A DNA stretch of 53,350 nucleotides from contig DCHD01000046.1 in the NCBI GenBank assembly GCA_002315565.1, forward strand, positions 29,003-82,352, given 5' to 3'. The translations under genes were made by a program, and so were the position numbers. This document shows, one piece after another, positions 42,840 through 50,824 of this stretch. The DNA is from Solobacterium sp. UBA1761. Its GTDB lineage: Bacteria; Bacillota_I; Bacilli_A; Erysipelotrichales; Erysipelotrichaceae. The notes beneath the pieces were generated by a model. It was not told the DNA's origin. It made no database searches and was given only the letters and a program-made list of their open reading frames with translations. Positions within the stretch are counted from its first letter, which is position 1; every line of letters begins with the position of its first letter.

Positions 42840-43573
42840 TGAGAATGCTCAACTTTGCCAAAAGAAACTTTCTTGAACTGATAAGAGATCCGCTCTCTTT
42901 GGTGTTTGAGATTGCGCTTCCGATATTCCTGCTGTTTATTTTCCAGCAGTTCAACATTCCATCAGAAGTATATCTTCTTGAAAACTTTACTCCGGCTATT
43001 GTACTGTTTGGATTCTCGTTTATTACACTGTTTAGTGCGACACTTATCGCCAAGGACAGAAGTTCATCACTGCTGATAAGACTTGGTACTTCACCAATGA
43101 AGGCCAGTGACTATATTCTCGGTTATGTCGTATCGCTTGTACCAATTATTCTTGTTCAGGATATTCTCTTCTTTGTTACGGCAATGCTGATGGGACTTGA
43201 TTTCACTGTAAATATGATACTGACACTGTTTGTGTCAATCATCGTATCTGTACTGTTTATTGCCTTGGGAATACTGATTGGTTCTCTTGTTTCAGAAAAG
43301 GGAACAGGAGGACTTGGAAGTGTCATTGTACAGCTGGTATGTTTTACCAGCGGCATGTATTTTCCAAAGGAACTAGTAGGTAAAGTATTCGCAAAGATCT
43401 GTGAAATACTGCCGTTTGAAAGCTGTCTCAATATTGTAAGAGCTGCCTTTAACGGCAATATGGAGATTGTGTCTACAAGGAATATCATCACTTTTATTGC
43501 TTATACAACTGTTGTTCTTGCAGTTGCGGTTATCGTATTCAGAAAGAATATGGTCGCCGACAACAAACAGTAA
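42839..43573 (+). CDS. ABC-2 type exporter permease
   Basis: This 244-residue membrane protein has about six hydrophobic segments, with the ABC-2 motif region GLGSVIVQLVCFTSGMYFP near residues 158-176. Together with the preceding ATPase it forms a two-component exporter, possibly for a drug or peptide. The substrate cannot be read from sequence. Confidence 0.88.
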   Translation: MRMLNFAKRNFLELIRDPLSLVFEIALPIFLLFIFQQFNIPSEVYLLENFTPAIVLFGFSFITLFSATLIAKDRSSSLLIRLGTSPMKASDYILGYVVSLVPIILVQDILFFVTAMLMGLDFTVNMILTLFVSIIVSVLFIALGILIGSLVSEKGTGGLGSVIVQLVCFTSGMYFPKELVGKVFAKICEILPFESCLNIVRAAFNGNMEIVSTRNIITFIAYTTVVLAVAVIVFRKNMVADNKQ

Positions 43574-43575
43574 TG

Positions 43576-43602
43576 AAAAGCCAGTTTAACTGGCTTTTAT
43601 TA
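43576..43602. terminator. Bidirectional terminator between the ABC exporter and trxB
   Basis: Arms AAAAGCCAG (43576-43584) and CTGGCTTTT (43590-43598), TTTAA loop; convergent genes on both sides. Confidence 0.85.
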
Positions 43603-44511
43603 TTTGCTATCTAATGATTTCTTTATTGCGTTTGCGGCAACGGCGCCATCGCTGCAGGCTGTTACAATCTGCCTTAAGGTTTTATCTGTGATATCTCCTG
43701 CTGCATAGATTCCTTTGACTGTAGTTTCCATATTTGTGTCTACTTTGACATAGCCGTATTCATTAAGACAGATATCCGGAATCAGACTGTTTTCAGGATC
43801 AGCACCAATGTATGGGAATATTCCTGAACAGTTGATGATGGTTTTCTCATCGGTTTCTGTGTTTCTGATTCTTAAACCGGTAATGGTGTCATTTTCAATT
43901 ACCAGTTCATCCGGTACTGATTTTGTGATGATTTTTATTTTTGGATTTTCTTTTACTTTGCCTACAATACCAGGTTCGGCTCTGAAGACATCTCTTCTGA
44001 TGATGATGGTGATGGAGTTTACGATATTGGCAAGATATAGTGCTTCTTCAAGGGCTGAATTGCCTCCGCCGATGACTACGACATCTTTCTTTCTGTAAAA
44101 GAAACCATCGCAGACAGCACAGTATGAAATACCTCTCCCGGTGAATTCATCTGAATAAGGAAGAGCGAGTTTTCTTTCTTTTGTTCCGGTCGCAAAGACA
44201 ATGGCTTCTGCGTAAAGCTCTTCATTGTCTGACAGAATTACTTTCTTTTTATCTGTATCTACTTTAGTAATTTGAGAAGTAATCATTTCTGCACCGAATG
44301 AAAGGGCATGATTCTGCATTTTCATGGCCAGTTCGGCACCGTTTATTGAACTGATGCCGGGATAGTTTTCTACCTCATAGGTTTTGGAGAGTTTACCGCC
44401 TGGTATATCGTTTTCGATAATCAGAGTTTTCAGGTTTGAACGGGATGTATATAGAGCACAGGTAAGTCCGGCTGGACCGGCTCCGATAATAATTACGTCG
44501 TATTTTTTCAT
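43600..44511 (-). CDS. trxB: Thioredoxin reductase
   Basis: This 303-residue FAD enzyme has GAGPAGL at the N-terminus, the redox CAVC (Cys131, Cys134), the NADPH site GGGNSALEEA and the C-terminal GIYAAGDITDKTLRQIVTA. It transfers electrons from NADPH to thioredoxin. On the minus strand TATAAT (44523 down to 44518) stands 6 nt (TAAGTC) before the ATG, and no ribosome binding site is present, so the mRNA is probably leaderless. Confidence 0.95.
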   Translation of the reverse strand: MKKYDVIIIGAGPAGLTCALYTSRSNLKTLIIENDIPGGKLSKTYEVENYPGISSINGAELAMKMQNHALSFGAEMITSQITKVDTDKKKVILSDNEELYAEAIVFATGTKERKLALPYSDEFTGRGISYCAVCDGFFYRKKDVVVIGGGNSALEEALYLANIVNSITIIIRRDVFRAEPGIVGKVKENPKIKIITKSVPDELVIENDTITGLRIRNTETDEKTIINCSGIFPYIGADPENSLIPDICLNEYGYVKVDTNMETTVKGIYAAGDITDKTLRQIVTACSDGAVAANAIKKSLDSK

Positions 44512-44518
44512 GACTTAA

Positions 44519-44767
44519 TTATAAGAGGTTTTCCTTCATCTCTACAAACCATCTGCCTCTGTCAAAAAAGAGGTGTCTTTCCTGGTGGTTTTCAAAGATG
44601 CAGGTGAATCTTAAGCCTGAACCACCACTTTTAAGGGCGGCACGGGGTGCGATTTCTTTGACTCTGATGATGGGTATTTTTCTTTCATTGTTCCAGATGA
44701 TGTAGAGGGGCTTGATGTTGCCAAGCTGATCATTGAGACAGATTACGTCAATATATTTTCTTTCCAT
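44519..44767 (-). CDS. Small protein downstream of the Y-family polymerase
   Basis: This 82-residue protein is basic at its centre and has no recognised domain. It starts 3 nt after the polymerase stop and is thus in the same damage-controlled operon. The sequence has hydrophobic beta-like strands (PLYIIWNNERKIPIIRVKEI) and ends with RHLFFDRGRWFVEMKENLL. It may be a polymerase accessory factor; this is inference from context only. The region is ordinary in base composition. Confidence 0.72.
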   Translation of the reverse strand: MERKYIDVICLNDQLGNIKPLYIIWNNERKIPIIRVKEIAPRAALKSGGSGLRFTCIFENHQERHLFFDRGRWFVEMKENLL

Positions 44768-44770
44768 TTG

Positions 44771-46012
44771 TTAACTCCTGAAGTAGCTTACAGGGCCGAT
44801 CACGTTTTCCTTCTTGGCATCTAGACTTGACAGGTCTTTATCTAAGGCCAGTCTGCAGGCGCCGATGGAATGATAGCCGAAGCGGTTTCTTATCTGGTCG
44901 ATTGCTACTTCTTTTTTCTTTTCTTTTAATGAATAGGTATCATCCTCAAAGAGATTTATGAAACTGGTTTCTTTCTTATAGGAAAGATCAGTTACTGATA
45001 CACCGATGCTTCGATAGGGGACAGTAAAATCACAGTTTTCTTTGAATAGTTTCATTGCTGTTTTATAGATGTCTTCAGAAAGATCAGAGTTTTCTTTTAA
45101 CTTTGTCTGTTTTGAGAAACATTCAAGTTTACGGTTTCTTAAATAGATATGAACTGTTCTGAAATAGAAGCCTGCATCTTTGCATCTGGAACCGACTGAA
45201 TCGCTTAAGAGTCTAAAGACGATGGATATGTCATCAAGGTCATAGAGGTCTCTTTTGGTGGTTGTGGAGTTACCGATAGACTTGATTACTTCATAGTCGT
45301 CAGTGTATTTTCTGACCGAGGAAAGGTCATATCCAAGGGAAAAATAATAGATGGTTTCACCCATCTTGCCAAGTAATGCCTTCATGTAATCTTTACCGCT
45401 TCTGGCAATATCGCCGATTGTATAGATGCAGTAAGACTTAAGTTTTCCGCTGGTTTTTGGTCCGACATAGAGAAGATCACCAGCCGGATAATCAAAGACA
45501 TCTTCAGGTTTTGTAATTTTATAGAAAGAGTCCTCTTTGGCGATGTCAGAAGCGAGTTTGGCATAGATTTTGTTGTCACTGACGCCGATTGACAGGGTGA
45601 GACCTATTTCTTCCTTTACTCTTTTTAGAATGTCCAGAATGATGAATTCTGCGCTTTTAAAGTAGGGTATGGATTCTGAGATATCAAGCCATGCTTCATC
45701 CAGACCAAATGATTCTATACGATCAGTATATTCATAATAGAGGTCTTTTACTTTTCTGGAAAAGTAGACATAGGAATCATAATCAGGAGGTACAATCACA
45801 AGGCCAGGACAGGCTTCTTTAGCTTCCCAGATGGCTGATGCGGTTTTTACCCCTGCTTTTTTTGCAAGGACATTTTTGGTCAGAATAATGCCATGTCTGT
45901 TTTCGGGATCTCCGGCTACAGCCATAGGAACATTCCTTAATTCAGGATGATAAAGCATTTCTACAGAAGCGTAGAAACAGTTGAGATCACAGTGCAGAAT
46001 TACCTTTTCCAT
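44771..46012 (-). CDS. dinB: Y-family DNA polymerase (DinB/UmuC type)
   Basis: This 413-residue translesion polymerase has the catalytic HCDLNCFYASVEM at the N-terminus, GIILTKN, ESFGLDEAWLDIS with catalytic Asp-Glu, SIGVSDNKIYAKLASD and the little-finger domain. No PHP or nuclease domain is present. Its promoter (TTGAAC-17-TAGAAT) places the ATG exactly 6 nt after the -10, without a ribosome binding site. It is divergent from a LexA-like repressor whose likely operator overlaps this promoter, so it is probably induced by DNA damage. Confidence 0.93.
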   Translation of the reverse strand: MEKVILHCDLNCFYASVEMLYHPELRNVPMAVAGDPENRHGIILTKNVLAKKAGVKTASAIWEAKEACPGLVIVPPDYDSYVYFSRKVKDLYYEYTDRIESFGLDEAWLDISESIPYFKSAEFIILDILKRVKEEIGLTLSIGVSDNKIYAKLASDIAKEDSFYKITKPEDVFDYPAGDLLYVGPKTSGKLKSYCIYTIGDIARSGKDYMKALLGKMGETIYYFSLGYDLSSVRKYTDDYEVIKSIGNSTTTKRDLYDLDDISIVFRLLSDSVGSRCKDAGFYFRTVHIYLRNRKLECFSKQTKLKENSDLSEDIYKTAMKLFKENCDFTVPYRSIGVSVTDLSYKKETSFINLFEDDTYSLKEKKKEVAIDQIRNRFGYHSIGACRLALDKDLSSLDAKKENVIGPVSYFRS

Positions 46013-46090
46013 GACTTAATTCTAACTTGAATATATATCAAGTTCAATAGGTAAGTTGAAATTTATTCAAGATAGTTTTATAATGAAAAC
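46013..46090. promoter_or_regulatory. Divergent leaderless promoters and operators between dinB and the LexA-like repressor
   Basis: Minus strand: -35 TTGAAC (46047-46042), 17-bp spacer, -10 TAGAAT (46024-46019), TAAGTC, ATG. Plus strand: -35 TTGAAA (46056-46061), 17-bp spacer, -10 TATAAT (46079-46084), GAAAAC, ATG at 46091. A perfect inverted repeat AACTTGA-N7-TCAAGTT (46024-46044) covers the dinB spacer and touches its -10; TTGAA-N5-TTCAA (46056-46070) covers the repressor -35. The layout suggests joint repression by the encoded S24-type repressor. Confidence 0.8.
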
Positions 46091-46684
46091 ATGAAATTCA
46101 AAGAGAACTTAAGATACCTTAGAAGAGCCAATAATATCTCTCAGGATGAACTTGCTGAAAAGCTCGGTTACAAGTCATTTACTACTGTTCAGAAGTGGGA
46201 AGATGGTACATCATTCCCTAAGGTCGAAAACCTCAACCGTCTGGCTGAAATGTTCAATGTTGAACTTGATCATCTTCTGAATATCGATCTTACTGCCAAC
46301 AAGGTTGCTGTTCCGATCCTTGGTGAAGTAAAAGCCGGTTATGACCTATATCTTAACAGTGATATCTGTGGTTATGAGTACTGCAATGTTAATGAGGCTC
46401 TTTCAGGTGAATATTTCTATCTGAAAGTCAAAGGCGATTCAATGATCAATGATCGAATCGGCGAAGGTGATATTGTCTATGTAAAGAGCCAGAATCACCT
46501 GAATGAAAATGAACTCGGTGTCTTCCTGATCGGTGGCGATGAAGTTACCATCAAGCGTGTTCATTTCGACAAAGATTCCATCAGACTTTCTGCCAGCAAT
46601 CCGAAATATGAAGATCGTACCTTCAAAGAGGATGAGATCAGAATTCTTGGAAAGGTTATGCATTCCAAGGTAATGTTCTCATGA
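46091..46684 (+). CDS. LexA-like XRE/S24 self-cleaving repressor
   Basis: This 197-residue protein has an XRE helix-turn-helix (about residues 5-60, ISQDELAEKLGYKSFTTVQKWE) and a LexA/UmuD-type S24 peptidase domain. Catalytic Ser117 (GDSM) and Lys155 (TIKRV) are present, with the cleavage pair Ala82-Gly83 in GEVKAGYD. RecA-dependent self-cleavage would release repression of itself and dinB. The ATG is 6 nt after TATAAT with no ribosome binding site, so the mRNA appears leaderless. It overlaps the next small gene by ATGA. Confidence 0.92.
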   Translation: MKFKENLRYLRRANNISQDELAEKLGYKSFTTVQKWEDGTSFPKVENLNRLAEMFNVELDHLLNIDLTANKVAVPILGEVKAGYDLYLNSDICGYEYCNVNEALSGEYFYLKVKGDSMINDRIGEGDIVYVKSQNHLNENELGVFLIGGDEVTIKRVHFDKDSIRLSASNPKYEDRTFKEDEIRILGKVMHSKVMFS

Positions 46685-46911
46685 AATTCTTACAGGCAGC
46701 AGGTTATTTCCTTTGTGCTTTAGGCATTTATCTTACAATTCCATTTCTTGAATATTTCCTTGTCTGGCCACTTGTTGAGGGTCTTGGAATGAACTATATT
46801 GTGGAACTGCTCGTGGTGATATTTACACTGTTGGTGATAAATCCGGTTATTGAATTTATCATCCTGATGGCGATTCCTTTCAAAGCACAGGGTTTAAAGA
46901 AAATTATCTAA
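46681..46911 (+). CDS. Small membrane protein downstream of the LexA-like repressor
   Basis: This 76-residue protein has two hydrophobic segments (LCALGIYLTIPFLEYFLVWP and IVELLVVIFTLLVINPVIEFI) and no recognised family. Overlap of its ATG with the repressor stop suggests co-translation and probably damage induction. It might act as a membrane-bound checkpoint peptide, but there is no sequence evidence beyond size and context. Confidence 0.65.
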   Translation: MKFLQAAGYFLCALGIYLTIPFLEYFLVWPLVEGLGMNYIVELLVVIFTLLVINPVIEFIILMAIPFKAQGLKKII

Positions 46912-46924
46912 TAAAAAGTTGTTG

Positions 46925-46950
46925 AGGCACTGTAAAGCGGTGCCTTTTCT
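46925..46950 (+). terminator. Terminator after small membrane protein
   Basis: Arms AGGCACTG (46925-46932) and CGGTGCCT (46938-46945) with one G-T pair, 5-nt loop, then TTTTCTTG. Confidence 0.8.
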
Positions 46951-46952
46951 TG

Positions 46953-46961
46953 TGTTAAAAT
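46953..46961 (+). promoter_or_regulatory. Extended -10 promoter of murG, leaderless
   Basis: TGT-TAAAAT (hexamer 46956-46961) followed by TAAGTG and then ATG at 46968, with no ribosome binding site. The 6-nt spacing puts the predicted first nucleotide at the start codon. Confidence 0.55.
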
Positions 46962-46967
46962 TAAGTG

Positions 46968-48032
46968 ATGAAAATTGCGATTGTAGCCGGTGGAACAGGA
47001 GGTCATATCTATCCTGCAGTTACCCTGGCAAGAAAACTTATCAGCGATGGTCATACTGTGACATTTATCGGCAGTAATGACCGTATGGAAAAAGATGTAA
47101 TCCCTGAACAGGGGTTTGATTATATTGGTCTTGATGTCTATTCGACAAGAGGATCTGTATTCAAGAAGGTTAAATCACTTGTCTCAATGGTTGATGCCTA
47201 TTTCAGATGTAAGAAGATCCTCATGCCTTTTGATATGGCTATCGGATTTGGTAACTACATCTCGGTTCCCGTAATTCTTGCAGCAAAGAAAATAGGTAAA
47301 CCGGCAGTGATTCACGAACAGAATTCACTGGTCGGTAAAGCCAATAAACTGCTTGACAAAAAGGTCGATGCGATTATCGGTTCATACGAAGAAAATAGGG
47401 CACAGTTTAAAAATCCCAACACCAGGATATTGGGCAATCCTCAGTCTTCACGTGCATTAACTGTCAGAAAAGATCGAAACGTGTTAAAAGAACTGGGTTT
47501 AAATCCTGACAAGAAGACAGTAGTTATCTTTATGGGCTCTTTAGGAAGTGAATCAGTTGAGTCAAAACTTATTGAAATGTTCAAGAAGATGGATGGTTCT
47601 TATCAGATTGTCTATGCGACAGGTAAAGCCCATTATGAGTCAGTTCTTTCAAGAGTAAGTGAAAATGAAAATCTGAAGATATTTGAAAAGATTGATGGAA
47701 TTACGGTTATGGCCAATTCTGACCTGCTTGTCTCAAGAGCCGGTGCAACAACACTCTGTGAGATTCAGGCCATCGGTATGCCATCCATCCTGATTCCTTC
47801 ACCATATGTGCCAAACAACCATCAGTATAAAAACGCCATGGCATTGGTTGATAAAAATGCAGCACTGATTTTAGAAGAAAAAGATCTTACTGCTGAAAGA
47901 CTTAAAGAGATGATTGAAACTCTCATTAAGGATGAAGATAAACTTAAGAGTTTTCACGACAACGCAAGAAAACTGAATAACGATTATGTCCTTGAGGACA
48001 TTGCAGGTGTAATAAATGAGTATGCTAAGTGA
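46968..48032 (+). CDS. murG: UDP-N-acetylglucosamine transferase MurG
   Basis: This 354-residue peripheral membrane enzyme makes lipid II. It has the glycine-rich AGGTGGHIYPA at the N-terminus, IHEQNSLVGKANKLL, and the C-terminal SRAGATTLCEI motif with IPSPYVPNNHQYKNA. I start it at ATG 46968 rather than the GTG 3 nt before. It overlaps murB by 17 bp. Confidence 0.96.
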   Translation: MKIAIVAGGTGGHIYPAVTLARKLISDGHTVTFIGSNDRMEKDVIPEQGFDYIGLDVYSTRGSVFKKVKSLVSMVDAYFRCKKILMPFDMAIGFGNYISVPVILAAKKIGKPAVIHEQNSLVGKANKLLDKKVDAIIGSYEENRAQFKNPNTRILGNPQSSRALTVRKDRNVLKELGLNPDKKTVVIFMGSLGSESVESKLIEMFKKMDGSYQIVYATGKAHYESVLSRVSENENLKIFEKIDGITVMANSDLLVSRAGATTLCEIQAIGMPSILIPSPYVPNNHQYKNAMALVDKNAALILEEKDLTAERLKEMIETLIKDEDKLKSFHDNARKLNNDYVLEDIAGVINEYAK

Positions 48033-48909
48033 TTTTTTAAGCCAGTATGGCGAATACCACAACGATTTATATTTTAAAGATCTGACCACTATCAGAATGG
48101 GTGGCCATATTGCTCATTTCATCTACCCGAATACCATAGATGATGTTCAGCATATCGTCAGATATTTAAGAAGCGAGCATATCGATTTCAAGGTGATCGG
48201 CAACGGATCAAATCTCGTGTGTGGTGAATCAGAATATGAAGGCGTAGTAATCTGTCTTAAAAAGATTGACGGCTATGAGATAAACGGGGAACAGGTCTAT
48301 GCTGAAGCAGGTGTGAAAGCGCCTCTATTAGCCAATGTACTGGCTAAAAACGGACTGAGCGGTTTTGAGTTTGCCGGTTCAATTCCTGGTGATGTGGGTG
48401 GTCTGTTATACATGAATGCCGGTGCCTACAAATCAGATATGTCAGCTGTAGTTGATGAAGTGCTGGTACTTAAAAAAGATGAACTTGTCTGGATGAAAAA
48501 GGACGAACTGGAATATGCCTACCGTTCTTCAATTTTCCAGAGACATCCTCACTGGGTAGTACTTGCATGCAGAATGAGCCTTGTTAAAAAGGATTCAGAT
48601 GAAATATTTGATCTGATGAATGACCGACTTGAAAGAAGAAAAGCATCTCAGCCACTTGATAAAGCGTCATGCGGTTCATGTTTCCGTAATCCGGAAGCTG
48701 ATTTCGCCTGGAAATATATCGACGAAATGGGATATCGTGGCTATAAGCTGAACGGTATTGAAGTATCTGAAAAACACTCCAACTTTATCGTCAATAACGG
48801 TGGCGGTACAGCTGCAGATTTCTTGAAGGTTGTCTATGAGATTCAGGAAAAAGCCAAAGAGAAATACGGCATTAAACTGATCATGGAAGTGGAGAAATTC
48901 AATTGTTAG
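48016..48909 (+). CDS. murB: UDP-N-acetylenolpyruvoylglucosamine reductase MurB
   Basis: This 297-residue FAD enzyme completes UDP-MurNAc. It has TTIRMGGHIAHFIYP, GNGSNLV, AGSIPGDVGGLLYMNAGAY, the catalytic GSCFRNP and a C-terminal LIMEVE. It is the short type II form. The start overlaps murG, and the end overlaps divIB. Confidence 0.96.
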   Translation: MSMLSDFLSQYGEYHNDLYFKDLTTIRMGGHIAHFIYPNTIDDVQHIVRYLRSEHIDFKVIGNGSNLVCGESEYEGVVICLKKIDGYEINGEQVYAEAGVKAPLLANVLAKNGLSGFEFAGSIPGDVGGLLYMNAGAYKSDMSAVVDEVLVLKKDELVWMKKDELEYAYRSSIFQRHPHWVVLACRMSLVKKDSDEIFDLMNDRLERRKASQPLDKASCGSCFRNPEADFAWKYIDEMGYRGYKLNGIEVSEKHSNFIVNNGGGTAADFLKVVYEIQEKAKEKYGIKLIMEVEKFNC

Positions 48910-49715
48910 ACAATAATAAAAAGGAATTACTTGAAAACAATTCCTTCTTAACAAACCGCAATAACGCAAAAAAGAAGGTAAGATTCAACGAGTTCAGATT
49001 CTGGCTTTTTATAGCGAGCGTATTTGTTGGATTTGCGCTGATTGTTGTGCTGTATTTTATTAGCGACTATTCAAAAGTCTACCATGTCGCAATAGATGGG
49101 AATGTCTCACTTTCTGATGAATATATCAGAGAATTGTCTGGAATTAATGAAGATAACAGATTCCTGCTTGTGTCTAAGACTAAAATAAAAAAGGCTGTAG
49201 AAAAAGCTGAACTGATTGAAAGCGCCAAAGTCATAAAAACAGATGGCAATCTAATCCGCATTGAAGTTAAGGAATATGAAGTGATTGGATATGCAAGTGA
49301 AAACGGATATTCATATCTGGTTCTAAGGAATGGAGATACAGTTGAACTTGACGAAAACAATATGTATACCATTGCCAGGGTGCCGCTTATTGAAGGTTAC
49401 GATGAAGAAGGCGTAAAGAAGGTTGCGAAAGCCTTTAAGGATATTGATGTTTCAATTATTGAAGAGATATCGGAAATTCACCATTATCCAATGAGTTATG
49501 ACGAGGATATGATGGAACTGGTAATGAAGGATGGCAACTACTGCTTTGTATCGCTGTTTGGCTTATCTTTGCTGGATAACTATTATTCTGTAGTATCTGA
49601 ACTTGAACTGAATGGCGATAACGTGTGTCTGTTGATAGATGAGGTTACCAATACCTACCAGTACCGTAAATGTCCATGGGAAGTCAGCGAAGATACTGTT
49701 ACAGATTCTGAATAG
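48903..49715 (+). CDS. divIB: Cell-division protein DivIB/FtsQ
   Basis: This 270-residue bitopic protein has a charged cytoplasmic tail, one transmembrane helix (FWLFIASVFVGFALIVVLYFI), a POTRA domain (VYHVAIDGNVSLSDEYIRELSGI) and a beta domain. It starts with TTG at 48903, 9 nt after GGAG, within the end of murB. DivIB acts in the divisome with DivIC and FtsL. Chromosomal neighbours such as ftsA and ftsZ, which commonly follow, are absent; instead the accessory cassettes begin here. Confidence 0.88.
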   Translation: MLDNNKKELLENNSFLTNRNNAKKKVRFNEFRFWLFIASVFVGFALIVVLYFISDYSKVYHVAIDGNVSLSDEYIRELSGINEDNRFLLVSKTKIKKAVEKAELIESAKVIKTDGNLIRIEVKEYEVIGYASENGYSYLVLRNGDTVELDENNMYTIARVPLIEGYDEEGVKKVAKAFKDIDVSIIEEISEIHHYPMSYDEDMMELVMKDGNYCFVSLFGLSLLDNYYSVVSELELNGDNVCLLIDEVTNTYQYRKCPWEVSEDTVTDSE

Positions 49716-49716
49716 C

Positions 49717-49741
49717 AAGGCATCCAATGGATGCCTTTTGT
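49717..49741 (+). terminator. Terminator after divIB
   Basis: Arms AAGGCATCC (49717-49725) and GGATGCCTT (49729-49737), AAT loop, TTTT. Confidence 0.85.
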
Positions 49742-49744
49742 ATT

Positions 49745-49772
49745 AACTGGTCAGGAACACTTCAATGTTGTG
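49745..49772 (+). repeat. Cassette-boundary repeat R0
   Basis: AACTGGTCAGGAACACTTCA followed by ATGTTGTG matches R1 at 19 of its first 25 positions by eye alignment. It forms a short hairpin (AACAC..TGTT) and lies before the fic unit, with a terminator just downstream. Confidence 0.55.
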
Positions 49773-49789
49773 GACAAGTTTAAAAAATT

Positions 49790-49828
49790 AAAGATGCCAC
49801 AATTTGAATAATATTGCAGCATCTTTTT
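49790..49828 (+). terminator. Terminator-like hairpin upstream of fic
   Basis: Arms AAAGATGC (49790-49797) and GCATCTTT (49819-49826) around an AT-rich loop that can pair internally, followed by T-run. Confidence 0.6.
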
Positions 49829-49860
49829 ACTATGAAAAACACGGATTTTTTAATGAATAA

Positions 49861-49883
49861 GTTATACGCAAATTGCGTATAAC
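49861..49883 (+). promoter_or_regulatory. Palindromic operator upstream of fic
   Basis: A 23-bp palindrome: arms GTTATACGCAA (49861-49871) and TTGCGTATAAC (49873-49883) around a single A. It ends 5 nt before the fic -10 (TATAAT 49889-49894) and would block RNA polymerase if bound. A near-copy lies in the fic coding region at 50069-50090. Confidence 0.75.
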
Positions 49884-49888
49884 TGTTT

Positions 49889-49900
49889 TATAATTTAAGC
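49889..49900 (+). promoter_or_regulatory. Leaderless promoter of fic
   Basis: TATAAT (49889-49894) followed by TTAAGC and the GTG start at 49901, no ribosome binding site. No strong -35 is seen in the palindrome region. Confidence 0.55.
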
Positions 49901-50755
49901 GTGAAAGTTAAAACATCAATTCGATTCTACAACAATAAACCTATAAGAGCTTGCTATAACGAAGAGACGTCTTCGTGGTTTTATGCTGCTATTGATTTAA
50001 TATATGCTTTTGTTGATACAACCAATCCAAACAGATACTGGGGCGATATAAAAAGAAGGAATAAGCAGGTATTCGCAAATTGCGTACAACTGAAAATAAC
50101 AGCTAGAGATGGAAAAAAGTATTACACTGATGTTTTAAATGATGAACAAATAAATGAATTGTTATTATTGATAAATAGAAATAACGAAAATGTCAGAAAC
50201 TTGATAAAAGGTTTAAATAATCCGCTAGATGAACAAAGCAAACTTAAAGCATACGAGCTATATGATAATGGCTTATTAAAAGATATAGAAGTTGGAACCA
50301 CTAAGGGCTTACAACAAATTCATGCCTTTATTTTTGGTGGCTTATATGATTTTGCAGGCAAAATTAGAACAAAAACAATATCAAAAGATGGCTTTGTATT
50401 CTGTGATGCAAGATACCTGGACAATATATTAAAGCAAATCGACGCCATGCCTGAATCTACTCTTCAGGAAATTATAGATAAATACATAGAAATGAACATT
50501 GCACATCCATTTATGGAAGGAAATGGTAGATCTACTCGTATATGGCTTGACCAGATACTAAAGAAGAATCTTAAAAAATGTATTGATTGGTCAAAAATAG
50601 ATAAAAATGATTATTTAAATGCTATGAGAAAATCGCCACTAAATAATAAATTAATATTTGAATTAATTGAGCAATCTCTAACCTCAAAAATCAATGACAG
50701 AGAACTATTTATGAAAGGCATTGATTATTCTTACTATTACGAGGAAGTTGAATAG
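49901..50755 (+). CDS. Fic-domain protein with N-terminal BRO/KilA-like region
   Basis: This 284-residue protein has a Fic domain with active-site HPFMEGNGR (202-210), which in family members transfers AMP or another nucleotide part to target proteins. The N-terminal 80 residues (WFYAAIDLIYAFVDTTNP..RYWGDIKRR, CVQLKITARDGKKYYTDVLN) resemble the BRO-N/KilA-N-type segment that often precedes Fic in accessory genes. Start is GTG 49901. No antitoxin gene is adjacent. Codon use is more A/T-rich (ATA, AAA, CAA, TTA) than neighbours, suggesting transfer. The palindrome upstream and inside the gene suggests autoregulation. Confidence 0.85.
   Translation: MKVKTSIRFYNNKPIRACYNEETSSWFYAAIDLIYAFVDTTNPNRYWGDIKRRNKQVFANCVQLKITARDGKKYYTDVLNDEQINELLLLINRNNENVRNLIKGLNNPLDEQSKLKAYELYDNGLLKDIEVGTTKGLQQIHAFIFGGLYDFAGKIRTKTISKDGFVFCDARYLDNILKQIDAMPESTLQEIIDKYIEMNIAHPFMEGNGRSTRIWLDQILKKNLKKCIDWSKIDKNDYLNAMRKSPLNNKLIFELIEQSLTSKINDRELFMKGIDYSYYYEEVE
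50069..50090 (+). repeat. Internal near-copy of the fic operator
   Basis: GTATTCGCAA-ATTGCGTACAAC shares the 13-base core CGCAAATTGCGTA and flanks with the palindrome at 49861-49883. It lies in codons 57-64 of fic and could be a second binding site. Confidence 0.65.
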
Positions 50756-50824
50756 GGAAGTAATTTATGCTTTCTTTGTGTTTAGACGCCTAATTTTAGT
50801 TTTGCAGTCTGATTAAACGAACAA

